In this document: positions 22,635-30,976 of the stretch, in pieces
Layout of the letters: every line of letters begins with the position of its first letter
Numbering within the stretch: the stretch's first letter is position 1
Assembly (NCBI GenBank): GCA_028282725.1
Contig: JANQHF010000061.1
Coordinates: 62,001 to 126,000, forward strand
DNA: 64,000 nucleotides
Origin: Saprospiraceae bacterium
Lineage (GTDB): Bacteria > Bacteroidota > Bacteroidia > Chitinophagales > Saprospiraceae
Reading direction: 5' to 3'
The notes under the pieces: generated by a model
What the model saw: only the letters and a program-made list of their open reading frames with translations
The model's database searches: none
Told to the model about the DNA's origin: nothing
Position numbers and translations under genes: made by a program

Positions 22635-24251
22635 ATGACAAAAAAGATATTCATCATCCTCATTACAGGGGTCTTATTCCTTTCGACATCCTTTACCCTG
22701 AACAACGATAAGTTTTTTGAGATCGCCAAGAATCTTGAGATTTTCACCTCAATCTATAAGGAATTAAATACGCACTATGTGGATGAACTCGACCCAAATA
22801 CAGTAATGCGCACCGGCATTGACGCCATTATGAATAGTCTGGACCCTTACACAGTCTATTATTCTGAATCCCAGGTTGAAAGCTATCGACTCAATATGGA
22901 TGACAGGTATAATGGCCTTGGAGCATCCAGCAGCGAAATTGACGGAAAAGTCACGGTGGTGGAAGTCTATAAAGACGGCCCGTGTTTTAAAGCTGGTGTG
23001 TTGGTGGGTGATCAAATCCTGAGTATCAATGGAAGCAGTACGGATGGAAGATCTTATGAGGATGTCATGACCTTCATGAGAGGGTATCCAGGCACATCGG
23101 TACAACTAGGCATCTACAGGCCAGCAGAAAAGAAAGAATACAGCTTTGACATTACGCGCTCAGAAATCGACGTTCCCAACGTGCCGTACTACGGAATGCT
23201 CAATGAATCGATAGGCTATATATCACTGTCGACGTTTACCAGGGATGCCGGACGGAATATCGCCAGTGCCTTAAGAGCATTGAGAAAGGAACATGCCCTG
23301 GAAGGCCTGGTCCTGGATTTGCGAGAAAATGGAGGAGGTTTGCTATCTGAAGCAATTGACATTCTTGGCATTTTCTTGCCGAAGGAGTCTCATGTAGTCA
23401 GCACCAAGGGGAAGGTACGTGATCGCGATCAACTCTATAGCACTCGTCGAACACCTATTGATACCGAATTACCTCTTGCTGTATTGATCAATAAAAACAG
23501 TGCTTCTGCTTCCGAAATCGTTTCCGGAGCCATACAGGATTACGATCGCGGATTGGTATTGGGCCAAAGATCTTACGGGAAAGGTCTGGTTCAGAATCAG
23601 AAAGAGGTGGGATATAATTCAAGAATCAAGATCACTACATCAAAATACTACATCCCTTCAGGCAGATGTATACAAAGTGTAGAATATGAAAACGGCGAAC
23701 CCAAGGACATCCCGGATGATCGAAGAGAAGTCTTCAGAACAAAAAACGGAAGACCGGTCCTGGATGGAGGTGGAGTAACACCTGATGTTAAAATCTCCTT
23801 GAATGAGGAGCCTGAAGTCGTGCGGGCATTGATGAATAAGCATTGGATCTTTCATTATGTCAATGACTATATCAAACAAAACAGTGACGCCCCCCCGATG
23901 GACGAATTTGTATATACTGATTACGATGATTTCACCCGCTACCTGGTTAAGAATGATTTTGCCTTCGAGACTGAAGTTGAATCCGCACTGAAAAATCTTC
24001 GCGACAAAGCAAAGGATATGTCTCAAGTACTTCAGGAGATTAATTCTATCAACTCCAAGGTGTCAACTGTAAAGGAAGACGACCTTATCGAATTTAAAGG
24101 TGAAATCATCAGGCAGATAGAGATTGAGCTGGCCAAGAGATATTATTTTCAGGAAGGGAAGACCTTTGTCAGACTAAAAAATGATCCTGAAGTGGAAGAA
24201 GCTATATCTCTGTTGGAAGATCCTGTTGAGTATCGAAGCATCCTTCAGTAA
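22635..24251 (+). CDS. S41-family C-terminal processing peptidase with PDZ domain
   Basis: The 538-residue protein has a signal peptide (IFIILITGVLFLSTSFT), a PDZ domain (about 85-165, LGASSSEIDGKV and FKAGVLVGDQILSINGSS), and the tail-specific protease core. The catalytic pair is Ser291 in NSASASEIVSG and Lys316 in SYGKGLVQ, 25 residues apart as in CtpA. It should cleave periplasmic proteins near their C-termini. The tsaB frame starts one base after its stop, so the two are probably co-transcribed. Confidence 0.93.
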   Translation: MTKKIFIILITGVLFLSTSFTLNNDKFFEIAKNLEIFTSIYKELNTHYVDELDPNTVMRTGIDAIMNSLDPYTVYYSESQVESYRLNMDDRYNGLGASSSEIDGKVTVVEVYKDGPCFKAGVLVGDQILSINGSSTDGRSYEDVMTFMRGYPGTSVQLGIYRPAEKKEYSFDITRSEIDVPNVPYYGMLNESIGYISLSTFTRDAGRNIASALRALRKEHALEGLVLDLRENGGGLLSEAIDILGIFLPKESHVVSTKGKVRDRDQLYSTRRTPIDTELPLAVLINKNSASASEIVSGAIQDYDRGLVLGQRSYGKGLVQNQKEVGYNSRIKITTSKYYIPSGRCIQSVEYENGEPKDIPDDRREVFRTKNGRPVLDGGGVTPDVKISLNEEPEVVRALMNKHWIFHYVNDYIKQNSDAPPMDEFVYTDYDDFTRYLVKNDFAFETEVESALKNLRDKAKDMSQVLQEINSINSKVSTVKEDDLIEFKGEIIRQIEIELAKRYYFQEGKTFVRLKNDPEVEEAISLLEDPVEYRSILQ

Positions 24252-24252
24252 T

Positions 24253-24924
24253 TTGAGTAACATACTTTGTATAGAGACCGCCACGGACATTTGTTCTGTT
24301 GCACTCTCCCGGGAAGGAAGAATAGCCGGTCACATTACTCTACACGAAGGTCCCCTTCACAGTAAAGTATTGACACTCTTAATAAAGAACGTACTGGGTG
24401 AAGCGCTGATGAAACAATCGGACCTTTCTGCCATAGCCATTAGTAATGGTCCTGGTTCTTATACGGGTCTTAGAGTTGGTGCTAGTGTGGCAAAAGGCAT
24501 GTGCTACGCACTTGGCATTCCGTTGATAGCTATTCCAACACTACAATCATTGGCATGGGCAGAACGGCCCGATCGAAAAGTTTTAGCAACGATTGATGCG
24601 CGAAGAATGGAGGTTTTTGCCTGTTTGTATGACAATGGCATTCAATTCGATAAGGTGCACTCGTTGATTTGGTCAAAAGAAACCGCAGAGCAATTGTCTT
24701 CCGATCATTCTTCATTGATCATATGTGGTAATGGAATAGAAAAAGGAGCCCACTTTTTTGATGATATTGATCATATCAAAATACGGCCATCCCAGTGCAG
24801 CGCCATTCATTTGGTTGATTTGGCCCAAATATCATATACAAGAGGGGAATTTGTCGACGTGGCTTATCACGACCCATTTTATTTCAAGTCCCCACATATC
24901 ACAACACCTAAAAAGGTGATTTAA
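24253..24924 (+). CDS. tsaB: tRNA threonylcarbamoyladenosine biosynthesis protein TsaB
   Basis: TsaB is the partner of TsaD in making the t6A37 modification of ANN-decoding tRNAs. The sequence has ILCIETATDICSVALS, the ASKHA-fold stretch SNGPGSYTGLRVGASVAKGMCYALG, and LATIDARRMEVF. The open frame extends upstream to 24181 but those 24 codons overlap the S41 gene and lack family similarity. TTG at 24253-24255 gives MSNILCIETAT and a normal length of 223 residues. MtaB (47433), which modifies the same t6A base further, is encoded elsewhere in the window. Confidence 0.92.
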   Translation: MSNILCIETATDICSVALSREGRIAGHITLHEGPLHSKVLTLLIKNVLGEALMKQSDLSAIAISNGPGSYTGLRVGASVAKGMCYALGIPLIAIPTLQSLAWAERPDRKVLATIDARRMEVFACLYDNGIQFDKVHSLIWSKETAEQLSSDHSSLIICGNGIEKGAHFFDDIDHIKIRPSQCSAIHLVDLAQISYTRGEFVDVAYHDPFYFKSPHITTPKKVI

Positions 24925-25018
24925 TAATAATTTAAGGGTTTTTGCTAGATCAAATGGATCTGTAAATTGTTGATTAACAAATGGTTGTGTGCCAAATGAA
25001 GCGCAGTTGACAGATTTT

Positions 25019-25077
25019 AAAACAGTTTTCGGCACAATGTTTGGTTTAGTATGGTGAAACATCTCGAAAACTGTTTA
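25019..25077. repeat. Spaced inverted repeat made of two small dyads before the first ArsR-like gene
   Basis: AAACAGTTTTCG (25020-25031) and CGAAAACTGTTT (25065-25076) are exact reverse complements 33 bases apart. Each one also contains a small dyad, AAAACnGTTTT-like. They end 12 bases before the start of the ArsR-like gene, so two operator sites for that regulator are the simplest reading. Confidence 0.55.
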
Positions 25078-25088
25078 AAACCTAATAG

Positions 25089-25427
25089 ATGAGAAGCAAG
25101 AAAAACGAAACAGTAACTCTAAAAAAAGGCGCAGGTAGTGTTCAGTTAGATTACACGGAACTAAGAAAAGCTGTTTTAGTACTAAGAGCAGTAAATCACA
25201 AGTTGAGACAACGGATCATCGATTTACTGGATTCAGGTGAAACTATGACAGTAACCGATATCTATATCAAATTGCGCCTGGAGCAGTCAGTGGCATCTCA
25301 GCATCTTGCAATATTGCGAAGAGCCGGAGTGGTCAGGACTGAGAGACAAGGTAAATTTATCTACTATTCCCTCAACAATGAGCGATTAGAGCAGATCTCC
25401 AAGCTTGTGGAGGATCTTGCAGGATAA
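25089..25427 (+). CDS. ArsR/SmtB-fold winged-helix transcriptional regulator (1)
   Basis: The 112-residue protein carries a winged-helix DNA-binding domain: LRAVNHKLRQRIIDLLDSG, the recognition helix in LEQSVASQHLAILRRAGVV and the wing TERQGKFIYYSLN. It contains no cysteine, so the usual ArsR metal site is absent and it probably does not sense soft metals. A paralogue lies 195 bases downstream. The upstream inverted repeat suggests self-regulation. The signal sensed is unknown. Confidence 0.88.
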   Translation: MRSKKNETVTLKKGAGSVQLDYTELRKAVLVLRAVNHKLRQRIIDLLDSGETMTVTDIYIKLRLEQSVASQHLAILRRAGVVRTERQGKFIYYSLNNERLEQISKLVEDLAG

Positions 25428-25507
25428 TTACTACTTTAAACAGTACAACGTAGTTATTTGAGTTAGAGAGATTTACGTCTTATTTCTTTACAACAACCGA
25501 CGACTTC

Positions 25508-25551
25508 AAAGTCTAATCCGAAAATTTACTTTTCAGATTAGACTTTTTTTT
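25508..25551 (+). terminator. Strong terminator between the two ArsR-like genes
   Basis: AAAGTCTAATC (25508-25518) pairs with GATTAGAC-TTT (25536 onward), with further GAAAA/TTTTC pairing inside, followed by a run of eight or more T. It separates transcription of the first regulator from the second, so the pair is not a simple operon. Confidence 0.85.
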
Positions 25552-25622
25552 AATATTTCTTTGTCAGAAGAAAATTAATAGTCATATTTGTCCTAAGGTC
25601 GGATAAGAAATAAGAAAACTCA

Positions 25623-25940
25623 ATGAAACAAACTAAGGTTAGGTTTAGCAGTGATAAGCTAAATTATTCGTGCAATCTCATGCGCGCTTTAGCTCATCCA
25701 CTTCGCTTGAAGATTCTGGAATACATTGATGATAAAGGAGAAACCAGCGTTAATAAGATCTATCATACACTTCAAATCGAACAATCTATAACTTCTCAAC
25801 ACCTTAAAATTCTGCGACTTGCCGGGGTGGTACAAGGACGTAGAGATGGAAAGAAGGTGTTCTATACGATCAACTATCAGGTTGTAAAAAAGGCTGGGAT
25901 GGCAGTGGATCGCTTTTTGGGTAAAACTGTATCCGTTTAA
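25623..25940 (+). CDS. ArsR/SmtB-fold winged-helix transcriptional regulator (2)
   Basis: The 105-residue product is a paralogue of the preceding regulator: LMRALAHPLRLKILEYID, EQSITSQHLKILRLAGVV and the wing GRRDGKKVFYTIN. It has one cysteine (NYSCNLM) and no metal-binding pair. TTTG at 25560-25563 and CATATTTG (one mismatch to TAnnTTTG), 19 bases apart, may be its own promoter. The two regulators share fold and location but have diverged well, suggesting different targets or a heterodimer. Confidence 0.88.
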   Translation: MKQTKVRFSSDKLNYSCNLMRALAHPLRLKILEYIDDKGETSVNKIYHTLQIEQSITSQHLKILRLAGVVQGRRDGKKVFYTINYQVVKKAGMAVDRFLGKTVSV

Positions 25941-25958
25941 TTTAATTCTTCGGTTTTT

Positions 25959-26429
25959 TTAAAGACTAACGGCATTTTCTCTCACCAAAATGCCCATTTG
26001 CTGAATACCTTTTAAGTTTTGATCTCGGGAGAATTGTTCTATTCTCACCTCAAATTGCTCTTCATTCTGATTCAATTCGAGAATCTTGTGTTCGGCAACC
26101 CAACTCCCTTTACGTTTTTGACCCAACCAAAATCCCTGGTCATCCATTAATGGAATGTTGATCAATGTATCCAGAAGGGTTTCGGTTTTTGCTGAAAGAG
26201 ACACCTTTAAATAGAGATTCTCATATCCATACTGATCGCTATGCTCGATCCTGGCCACTAGCTCATCTCCATGACTTGCTGGAATTTCTTTAAAATGGAT
26301 AACGCGTTGGGAAGGCCATTCTCCAATGGTTGCAGATTGACTGAAATAAGTCTTTTGATCAGAACAGCTTACGAACAGAATCAGGAAGAATATCCACCCA
26401 ATCCCACTCTTCGGGGAATGATACATCAC
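25959..26429 (-). CDS. gldH: GldH-family gliding motility lipoprotein
   Basis: The 156-residue lipoprotein (signal [16 protein letters not shown]) matches the GldH pattern: [12 protein letters not shown], then [40 protein letters not shown] and a final QMGILVREN. GldH is required for gliding in Flavobacterium and for stability of the GldK-N/type IX machinery. Its start overlaps the dnaJ stop by four bases (ATGA), so it is translated from the grpE-dnaJ transcript. That coupling of a gliding lipoprotein to a chaperone operon is unusual to me. Confidence 0.8.
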   Translation of the reverse strand: MMYHSPKSGIGWIFFLILFVSCSDQKTYFSQSATIGEWPSQRVIHFKEIPASHGDELVARIEHSDQYGYENLYLKVSLSAKTETLLDTLINIPLMDDQGFWLGQKRKGSWVAEHKILELNQNEEQFEVRIEQFSRDQNLKGIQQMGILVRENAVSL

Positions 26430-27577
26430 TCAAAAAAGTCTTTCATTCTTTCGAAGAATCCTTTTTCCCCTTTACCAGGTGACGGTTTGAATGCAGGTAA
26501 TTCTTTCATTTTTTCCAGCAGGGCCCTTTCTTCATCGCTCAATTTCTTAGGAGTCCAAATATTTACATTGATCAATTGATCACCTTTCCCATACCCCTGA
26601 ACTTCGGGAATCCCTTTACCTTTCAACCTGAATATTTTCCCTGCCTGTGACCCGGCGGGAACTTTAATTTTTACCTTACCGGTCAATGTGGGGACATGCA
26701 CAGACGTACCCAGGGCTGCATCGGCAAAATTCAGAAACAGATCATAAATAACATTCTTACCATCTCTGAGCAGATGTTCGTGTTCTATTTCATCAATGAG
26801 AATGAGCAGATCACCGGCAGGGCCACCTGCTTTTCCTGCATTTCCCTTGCCACGAACGGATAGTTGCATACCTTCTGAGACACCTGCAGGAATATCAATA
26901 CTGATCGTTTCTTCTGCATACATTCTTCCGTCACCCTTGCACTTAGAGCAACTGGCCGTGATCATCTGACCAGAACCCTTACAAGTAGGACAGGAGGTAG
27001 TGGTTTGCATTTGACCCAGGAAGGTGCTCTTTATTTGGCGAACATATCCAGAACCCCGGCAGGTATCACATGTAGAAATCGAAGATTCATCTTTGGCACC
27101 TGAACCTTTGCATTGGTCACAGGCCACCTGTTTTTTCACTTTTATTTTTTTGGATATTCCCTTGGCGATTTCTTCCAGAGTCAGACTTACCTTGATTCTC
27201 AAATTCGAGCCACGTTGACCCCTGGTCCCGGACCGGGATCTTCCACCTCCGAAAAAGCTTTCAAAAGGACTTCCGGCATCACCGAATATATCGCCAAAAT
27301 GCTCGAAGATGTCTTCCATGTTCATCGCTCCTCCGCTAAAACCACCCTGTCCATTTACTGCAGCATGACCAAAGCGATCGTATTTGGCCCTTTTATCGGC
27401 ATCGCTCAATACCTCATAAGCCTCGGCAGCCTCCTTAAATTTATCTTCTGCTTCTTTATTATCCGGATTACGATCGGGATGATATTTAAGAGCTACCTTC
27501 CGGTAGGCCTTCTTGATATCGGCCTCCGGTGCATTCCTGGGCACTCCCAGTACCTCGTAGTAATCTCTTTTTGACAT
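26426..27577 (-). CDS. dnaJ: Molecular chaperone DnaJ
   Basis: The 383-residue protein has all DnaJ parts: J domain (about 4-66) with the HPD motif in [10 protein letters not shown], the Gly/Phe-rich linker, four zinc-binding CxxCxGxG units ([32 protein letters not shown]), and the substrate-binding C-terminal domain. It stimulates DnaK and holds unfolded clients. It follows grpE by 16 bases and overlaps gldH by four. DnaK is not in this window. Confidence 0.96.
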   Translation of the reverse strand: MSKRDYYEVLGVPRNAPEADIKKAYRKVALKYHPDRNPDNKEAEDKFKEAAEAYEVLSDADKRAKYDRFGHAAVNGQGGFSGGAMNMEDIFEHFGDIFGDAGSPFESFFGGGRSRSGTRGQRGSNLRIKVSLTLEEIAKGISKKIKVKKQVACDQCKGSGAKDESSISTCDTCRGSGYVRQIKSTFLGQMQTTTSCPTCKGSGQMITASCSKCKGDGRMYAEETISIDIPAGVSEGMQLSVRGKGNAGKAGGPAGDLLILIDEIEHEHLLRDGKNVIYDLFLNFADAALGTSVHVPTLTGKVKIKVPAGSQAGKIFRLKGKGIPEVQGYGKGDQLINVNIWTPKKLSDEERALLEKMKELPAFKPSPGKGEKGFFERMKDFFE

Positions 27578-27593
27578 TATTCAGATTCCAATT

Positions 27594-28151
27594 TTATTTA
27601 CCGACAACAACCTTGGCATGTCGGATAATCTTATCATTTAACAGATATCCCGTTTCTATCGTATCAATAATTTTTCCTTTTTGCTCTTCTGTGGGCGACG
27701 GGATTTCCGTAATGGCTTCGTGAAATTCGGGATCAAAATCCGATCCGTTCGTCTCCATGGCTTCCAATCCTTTTATCTTTAAAAGGTTGTGCAGTTTGTT
27801 GTACACCAAGGTTACACCTTCGGAAAATGATTCGTTGGATTGCTCGTCATCCGCACTTTTTTTGGCGCGATCAAAGTCATCAAGAACTGGCAGAATAGAG
27901 GAAATCATTTCCTTGCCAGCTGTATTAATGAGTTCCAATCGCTCTTTTACCGTTCTCTTCTTATAGTTATCAAATTCTGCATAAAGACGTAAATATTTGT
28001 CCTTTGCTTCACTCAATTCTTGTTCTAATTCACCGATTTTTTCCTTATATCCGGTTGATTTATCTTTCTTCTTTGAAGTCTTCTTTTTTGTTTTTTTGAC
28101 TTCTTCCACGGTATTGTTTTCTTCGATACTCATGTATTCAGTATTAATCAT
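27594..28151 (-). CDS. grpE: Nucleotide exchange factor GrpE
   Basis: The 185-residue product has a charged, lysine-rich N-terminal stretch, a long coiled coil, and the GrpE signature RLYAEFDNYKKRTVKE with ISSILPVLDDFDRA, followed by the beta domain (EAMETNGSDFDPEFHEAITEI, GYLLNDKIIRHAKVVVGK). It releases ADP from DnaK. Two starts are possible, ATG 28151 and ATG 28133 (MSIEENN); the first is given. A palindrome lies about 60 bases upstream. Confidence 0.95.
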   Translation of the reverse strand: MINTEYMSIEENNTVEEVKKTKKKTSKKKDKSTGYKEKIGELEQELSEAKDKYLRLYAEFDNYKKRTVKERLELINTAGKEMISSILPVLDDFDRAKKSADDEQSNESFSEGVTLVYNKLHNLLKIKGLEAMETNGSDFDPEFHEAITEIPSPTEEQKGKIIDTIETGYLLNDKIIRHAKVVVGK

Positions 28152-28209
28152 TATTGTAAAGGCATCAATATAGGTGCCAGTTATAAATCAAAGTCATTTT
28201 GTCAGCTTC

Positions 28210-28227
28210 ATACGGAATTTACCGTAT
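28210..28227. promoter_or_regulatory. Palindrome ATACGG-N6-CCGTAT upstream of grpE
   Basis: Perfect 6-bp arms flank AATTTA. It lies between the DUF5606 gene end and the grpE start. There is no T-run for a terminator. It does not match the CIRCE element bound by HrcA. A heat-shock operator for the grpE-dnaJ-gldH unit is a possible role. Confidence 0.4.
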
Positions 28228-28274
28228 TTATTGGGCCAATTGAGCATGTCTTAATGACAGAAGCCATTAAATCC

Positions 28275-28700
28275 CTACTCGCTTTCCGTTAGATCGGAAG
28301 TTTCATCTTCTTCTCTAAAGGGATAAAGATCCCTGTCCTTGAGGAAATTATACCACTTGATTATCTTTTTTACATCACTGACCATTACACGTTCCCGGTC
28401 ATAGTCCGGAAGTACGTTGACAAAGTAGTCAAAAAGCACACTGGGGTCTTCCTTAACTGAAGGAAGGGGATTACTCTCTTCCTTTTCAGCCATTTGATCA
28501 AATATCTTGATCAATTCAATGGTATCGTCCTCGGTAAAAACAGACACAGTACTCAATGGAGTAAATTGATGCTTGCGCACGGAAATAAACCTGGACTTTC
28601 CCGAATCGATATCTTCCACGATGATTCCGTTACTGCGGGTAGACCCCACTTTAAAGAGGCCGGGCAAACCGCTTACGTGAATTATTTCTTCAAATTTCAT
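28275..28700 (-). CDS. DUF5606 domain-containing protein
   Basis: The 141-residue cytoplasmic protein matches the Bacteroidota family DUF5606: MKFEEIIHVSGLPGLFKVGSTRSNG, then IVEDIDSGKSRFISVRKHQF and a C-terminal helical part ending in VSDVKKIIKWYNFLKDRDLY. The N-terminal half looks like a small beta-barrel. No function is known. It sits 26 bases after the PaaE-type reductase gene and is followed by grpE after 123 bases. Confidence 0.82.
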   Translation of the reverse strand: MKFEEIIHVSGLPGLFKVGSTRSNGIIVEDIDSGKSRFISVRKHQFTPLSTVSVFTEDDTIELIKIFDQMAEKEESNPLPSVKEDPSVLFDYFVNVLPDYDRERVMVSDVKKIIKWYNFLKDRDLYPFREEDETSDLTESE

Positions 28701-28726
28701 TCTTAAAAATCTTAATGCTCCGGTGT

Positions 28727-29824
28727 TTATGTATCAAATGTCAGTTCCACGGTATCCGTCTGGGGATGACTCTGACAGACGAGAATATAACCATCCCTGA
28801 CTTCATCATCGTCTAGGGCATAGCAGGCGTCCATTTCCACTTTGCCCTGAATTAATTTCGCAATACAAGTCGAACATGCTCCGCTGGTACAAGAATAAGG
28901 AGGATCGTATTTTTCATCGATTAATACGTCTAAAATGGTCTTGTCAGGTGAAACGGATACCTCGAATTCTTTCCCTGATAAATGAACCTTGACCAGGCTT
29001 GAGCCCTCCATGTTGCTCGATGCAATTGAAGGAGCACTGAGTGAAACAAAACGCTCGACATGGATATTTTTATCTGCAATTTCTTTTCTTTCCAGTTGAT
29101 CACTGATCGTATCGATCATCGCACCGGGGCCGCAAATGAAATAATGAGCCTCCTTCTGAGAACCCGGATGTTCATCAAGGTATTGATCCACCTTGTTATC
29201 AATCCTTCCCTTCCATCCGGTCCATGACTCCTTTCCTTTTGAGAATAGACCTTTAAGACCTGATGATTTTTCTCGATCCGGTCTCGAAAGGGTGTGGCGT
29301 AAGAAAAACTGACCGTTATATCTCTCTTCAAGTTCCGACAGTTCTTTATCAAATATGATGGAGCCCTCACTGCGGTTACCGTAACACAGAAAACAACTGG
29401 ACTTGGGCTCTTGCTCCAATGTCGTTTTAATGATTGAAATAATAGGAGTAATTCCACTTCCGGCGGCAAAGAAGTAAAAGTCCCGTGAAAAGGATGGGTC
29501 CAAATCGATGGTAAACCTTCCGTCCGGTTGCATGACATCGACCAGATCACCTTCTTTAACATTGTCATGTATATGGTTGGAAACGACTCCTTTGTGCACG
29601 CGTTTTACGTTGATTGCCAATTCTGCTTCCAAGGGACTTGTACAAATGGAATAAGCTCTTCTTTGCTCGTTGTCCCCGATTTGGAATTTAACTGTCAGAT
29701 ATTGTCCGGCTTTGTATTGATACAATGACGCCAAGGAATCAGGCACTTCAAAAAAAATGCTCCTGGCATCATTGGTTTCTTCGACAATTTTACTCACTCG
29801 TAATGGATGAAACTCAAGTTTCAT
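28727..29824 (-). CDS. PaaE/HmpX-type 2Fe-2S flavodoxin-like oxidoreductase
   Basis: The 365-residue protein has an FAD-binding domain (GQYLTVKF, RAYSICTSP), an NAD(P)-binding domain (FFAAGSGITPIISIIKT, CYGNRSEG, HYFICGPGAMID) and a C-terminal plant-type ferredoxin domain with CTSGACSTC and a later Cys in YILVCQSHP. This is the plan of PaaE, the reductase of the phenylacetyl-CoA epoxidase, but no paaABC genes are nearby, so another electron acceptor is likely. It has its own promoter inside the end of the lysE gene. Confidence 0.9.
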   Translation of the reverse strand: MKLEFHPLRVSKIVEETNDARSIFFEVPDSLASLYQYKAGQYLTVKFQIGDNEQRRAYSICTSPLEAELAINVKRVHKGVVSNHIHDNVKEGDLVDVMQPDGRFTIDLDPSFSRDFYFFAAGSGITPIISIIKTTLEQEPKSSCFLCYGNRSEGSIIFDKELSELEERYNGQFFLRHTLSRPDREKSSGLKGLFSKGKESWTGWKGRIDNKVDQYLDEHPGSQKEAHYFICGPGAMIDTISDQLERKEIADKNIHVERFVSLSAPSIASSNMEGSSLVKVHLSGKEFEVSVSPDKTILDVLIDEKYDPPYSCTSGACSTCIAKLIQGKVEMDACYALDDDEVRDGYILVCQSHPQTDTVELTFDT

Positions 29825-29859
29825 ATTCTTTTTAAATCTTAAAATCTCAAAATAGGGTG

Positions 29860-29890
29860 CAAAAGTAATCTATGTGACCACACTTCTCAA
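29860..29890 (-). promoter_or_regulatory. Promoter of the PaaE-type reductase gene
   Basis: On the minus strand TTG (29888-29890), a 20-base spacer, and TACTTTTG (29860-29867) match the Bacteroidota consensus. The -33 element and spacer lie within the last codons of lysE, so the reductase can be expressed independently of yjbQ-lysE. Confidence 0.65.
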
Positions 29891-30493
29891 CAACAGAATG
29901 AAACCAAATACGATTAGAGCTGTGCCGGCAATCTTATTTATAATCGATAAAAGCTTGGGCGTAATCCTTCTTCGGATCAATTTTGCCAAAAAGACCTTTA
30001 ACGAGTCCGTTACCATGATGGTAAAGATGATCGAACCGGTAAAGAGCAGAGCCTCAAATTGTGACAAGTGCCTTCTGGCCACAAATGCGGTTATTGTACT
30101 TAACCAAAATATAAATGTGAACGGATTGATCGTATTGACCATAAATCCCTTTAACCAGTAGCCGAATATGCCGGATTTACTGAATTTTTTCCGGTCAAAA
30201 CTAATAACCGGTGCTTTCATAAACGTAGCCATACCCACACCGATCAAGACAATTCCACCGGTCAGACCCACCCAGAATACAAATCCGCCACTCTGTATAT
30301 ATGGGGAAATATTCTGAATAAATCCAAGGGCAAGGGCAACGATTGCTATGTCACTTGTCCATATTCCGGAAGCAGCTAACAAACCCGCCCGGCTGCCACT
30401 TTCAAGGGAAGATTGAACCAGGACTATGAAGATGGGACCTAACAGAATGGTCAGGGTTAAACCAAATGCTATGCCTTCAGCGATATATTGCAT
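29870..30493 (-). CDS. LysE-family translocator
   Basis: The 207-residue membrane protein has six hydrophobic segments and the LysE/RhtB features GLTLTILLGPIFIVLVQSSLESGSRAG and FMVNTINPFTFIFWLS. The family exports amino acids or related small molecules. Substrate cannot be read from sequence. Its ATG shares one base with the yjbQ stop (TAATG), showing tight coupling. Confidence 0.9.
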   Translation of the reverse strand: MQYIAEGIAFGLTLTILLGPIFIVLVQSSLESGSRAGLLAASGIWTSDIAIVALALGFIQNISPYIQSGGFVFWVGLTGGIVLIGVGMATFMKAPVISFDRKKFSKSGIFGYWLKGFMVNTINPFTFIFWLSTITAFVARRHLSQFEALLFTGSIIFTIMVTDSLKVFLAKLIRRRITPKLLSIINKIAGTALIVFGFILLLRSVVT

Positions 30494-30903
30494 TAAGAGT
30501 AGATCGTCGCAATGACCCTCCTCGTGTGCGGGTGATCGCGAAACTCACACAAATATATTCCTTGCCAGGTGCCAAGCATCATCCTATGCTCTTTAATTGG
30601 AATTGTTACAGAACAGCCGACAATCGAGGATTTGATATGTGCGGGCATATCATCCGGACCTTCGATATCATGAGTAACAAATGACATGCCTTCTGGCACC
30701 ATGTGATTAAAATAAGATTCAAAGTCCACGCGAACAGAAGGATCTGCATTCTCATTGATGGTCAAGCCTGCCGAAGTATGCCGAATGAAGAAATTTACCA
30801 TGCCTGTCTTTGGAAGCCGGGGCAGCGCTTTGCGCAATTCATTCGTGATCAGATAATACCCCCTTGCACGTCTGTCCAGGACGATCTCTACTTGTTCAAT
30901 CAT
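30493..30903 (-). CDS. YjbQ-family protein (secondary thiamine-phosphate synthase enzyme)
   Basis: The protein matches the small YjbQ/UPF0047 family: GYYLITNELRKALP, GMVNFFIRHTSAGLTINENADPSVRVDFE, HDIEGPDDMPAHIKSSIVG and the end LGTWQGIYLCEFRDHPHTRRV. YjbQ shows weak thiamine-phosphate synthase activity but its true role is unclear. The frame runs upstream to 31134, overlapping the divergent M28 gene; ATG 30901-30903 gives the family length of 136 residues. Met71 of the long frame (30924) is the alternative. Confidence 0.9.
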   Translation of the reverse strand: MIEQVEIVLDRRARGYYLITNELRKALPRLPKTGMVNFFIRHTSAGLTINENADPSVRVDFESYFNHMVPEGMSFVTHDIEGPDDMPAHIKSSIVGCSVTIPIKEHRMMLGTWQGIYLCEFRDHPHTRRVIATIYS

Positions 30904-30924
30904 ACTTCTCAATATACATTGCAT

Positions 30925-30956
30925 TTGATCATCAGACACATAATTTTCTATTTTTG
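30925..30956 (+). promoter_or_regulatory. Promoter of the M28 peptidase gene
   Basis: TTTG ending at 30927 and TATTTTTG at 30949-30956 are 21 bases apart, a full match to the Bacteroidota pattern. The -7 box ends 20 bases before the ATG at 30977. It likely drives the run of genes to the right. Confidence 0.65.
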
Positions 30957-30976
30957 GCCGGAACAACATCCTGAGT

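Noticed and set aside
25089..25940. Metal-responsive ArsR/SmtB sensors
   Set aside because: No cysteine pairs are present in either protein, so the metal-sensor label is not supported.
28210..28227. CIRCE element of HrcA
   Set aside because: The arms do not match TTAGCACTC/GAGTGCTAA and the spacing differs.
29116..29568. A 150-codon minus-strand frame within the ferredoxin reductase gene
   Set aside because: It is the same strand in another frame of a gene with complete FAD, NAD and 2Fe-2S motifs.
28727..29824. Part of a phenylacetate degradation cluster
   Set aside because: No paaABCD or ring-opening genes are nearby; only the domain plan is shared.
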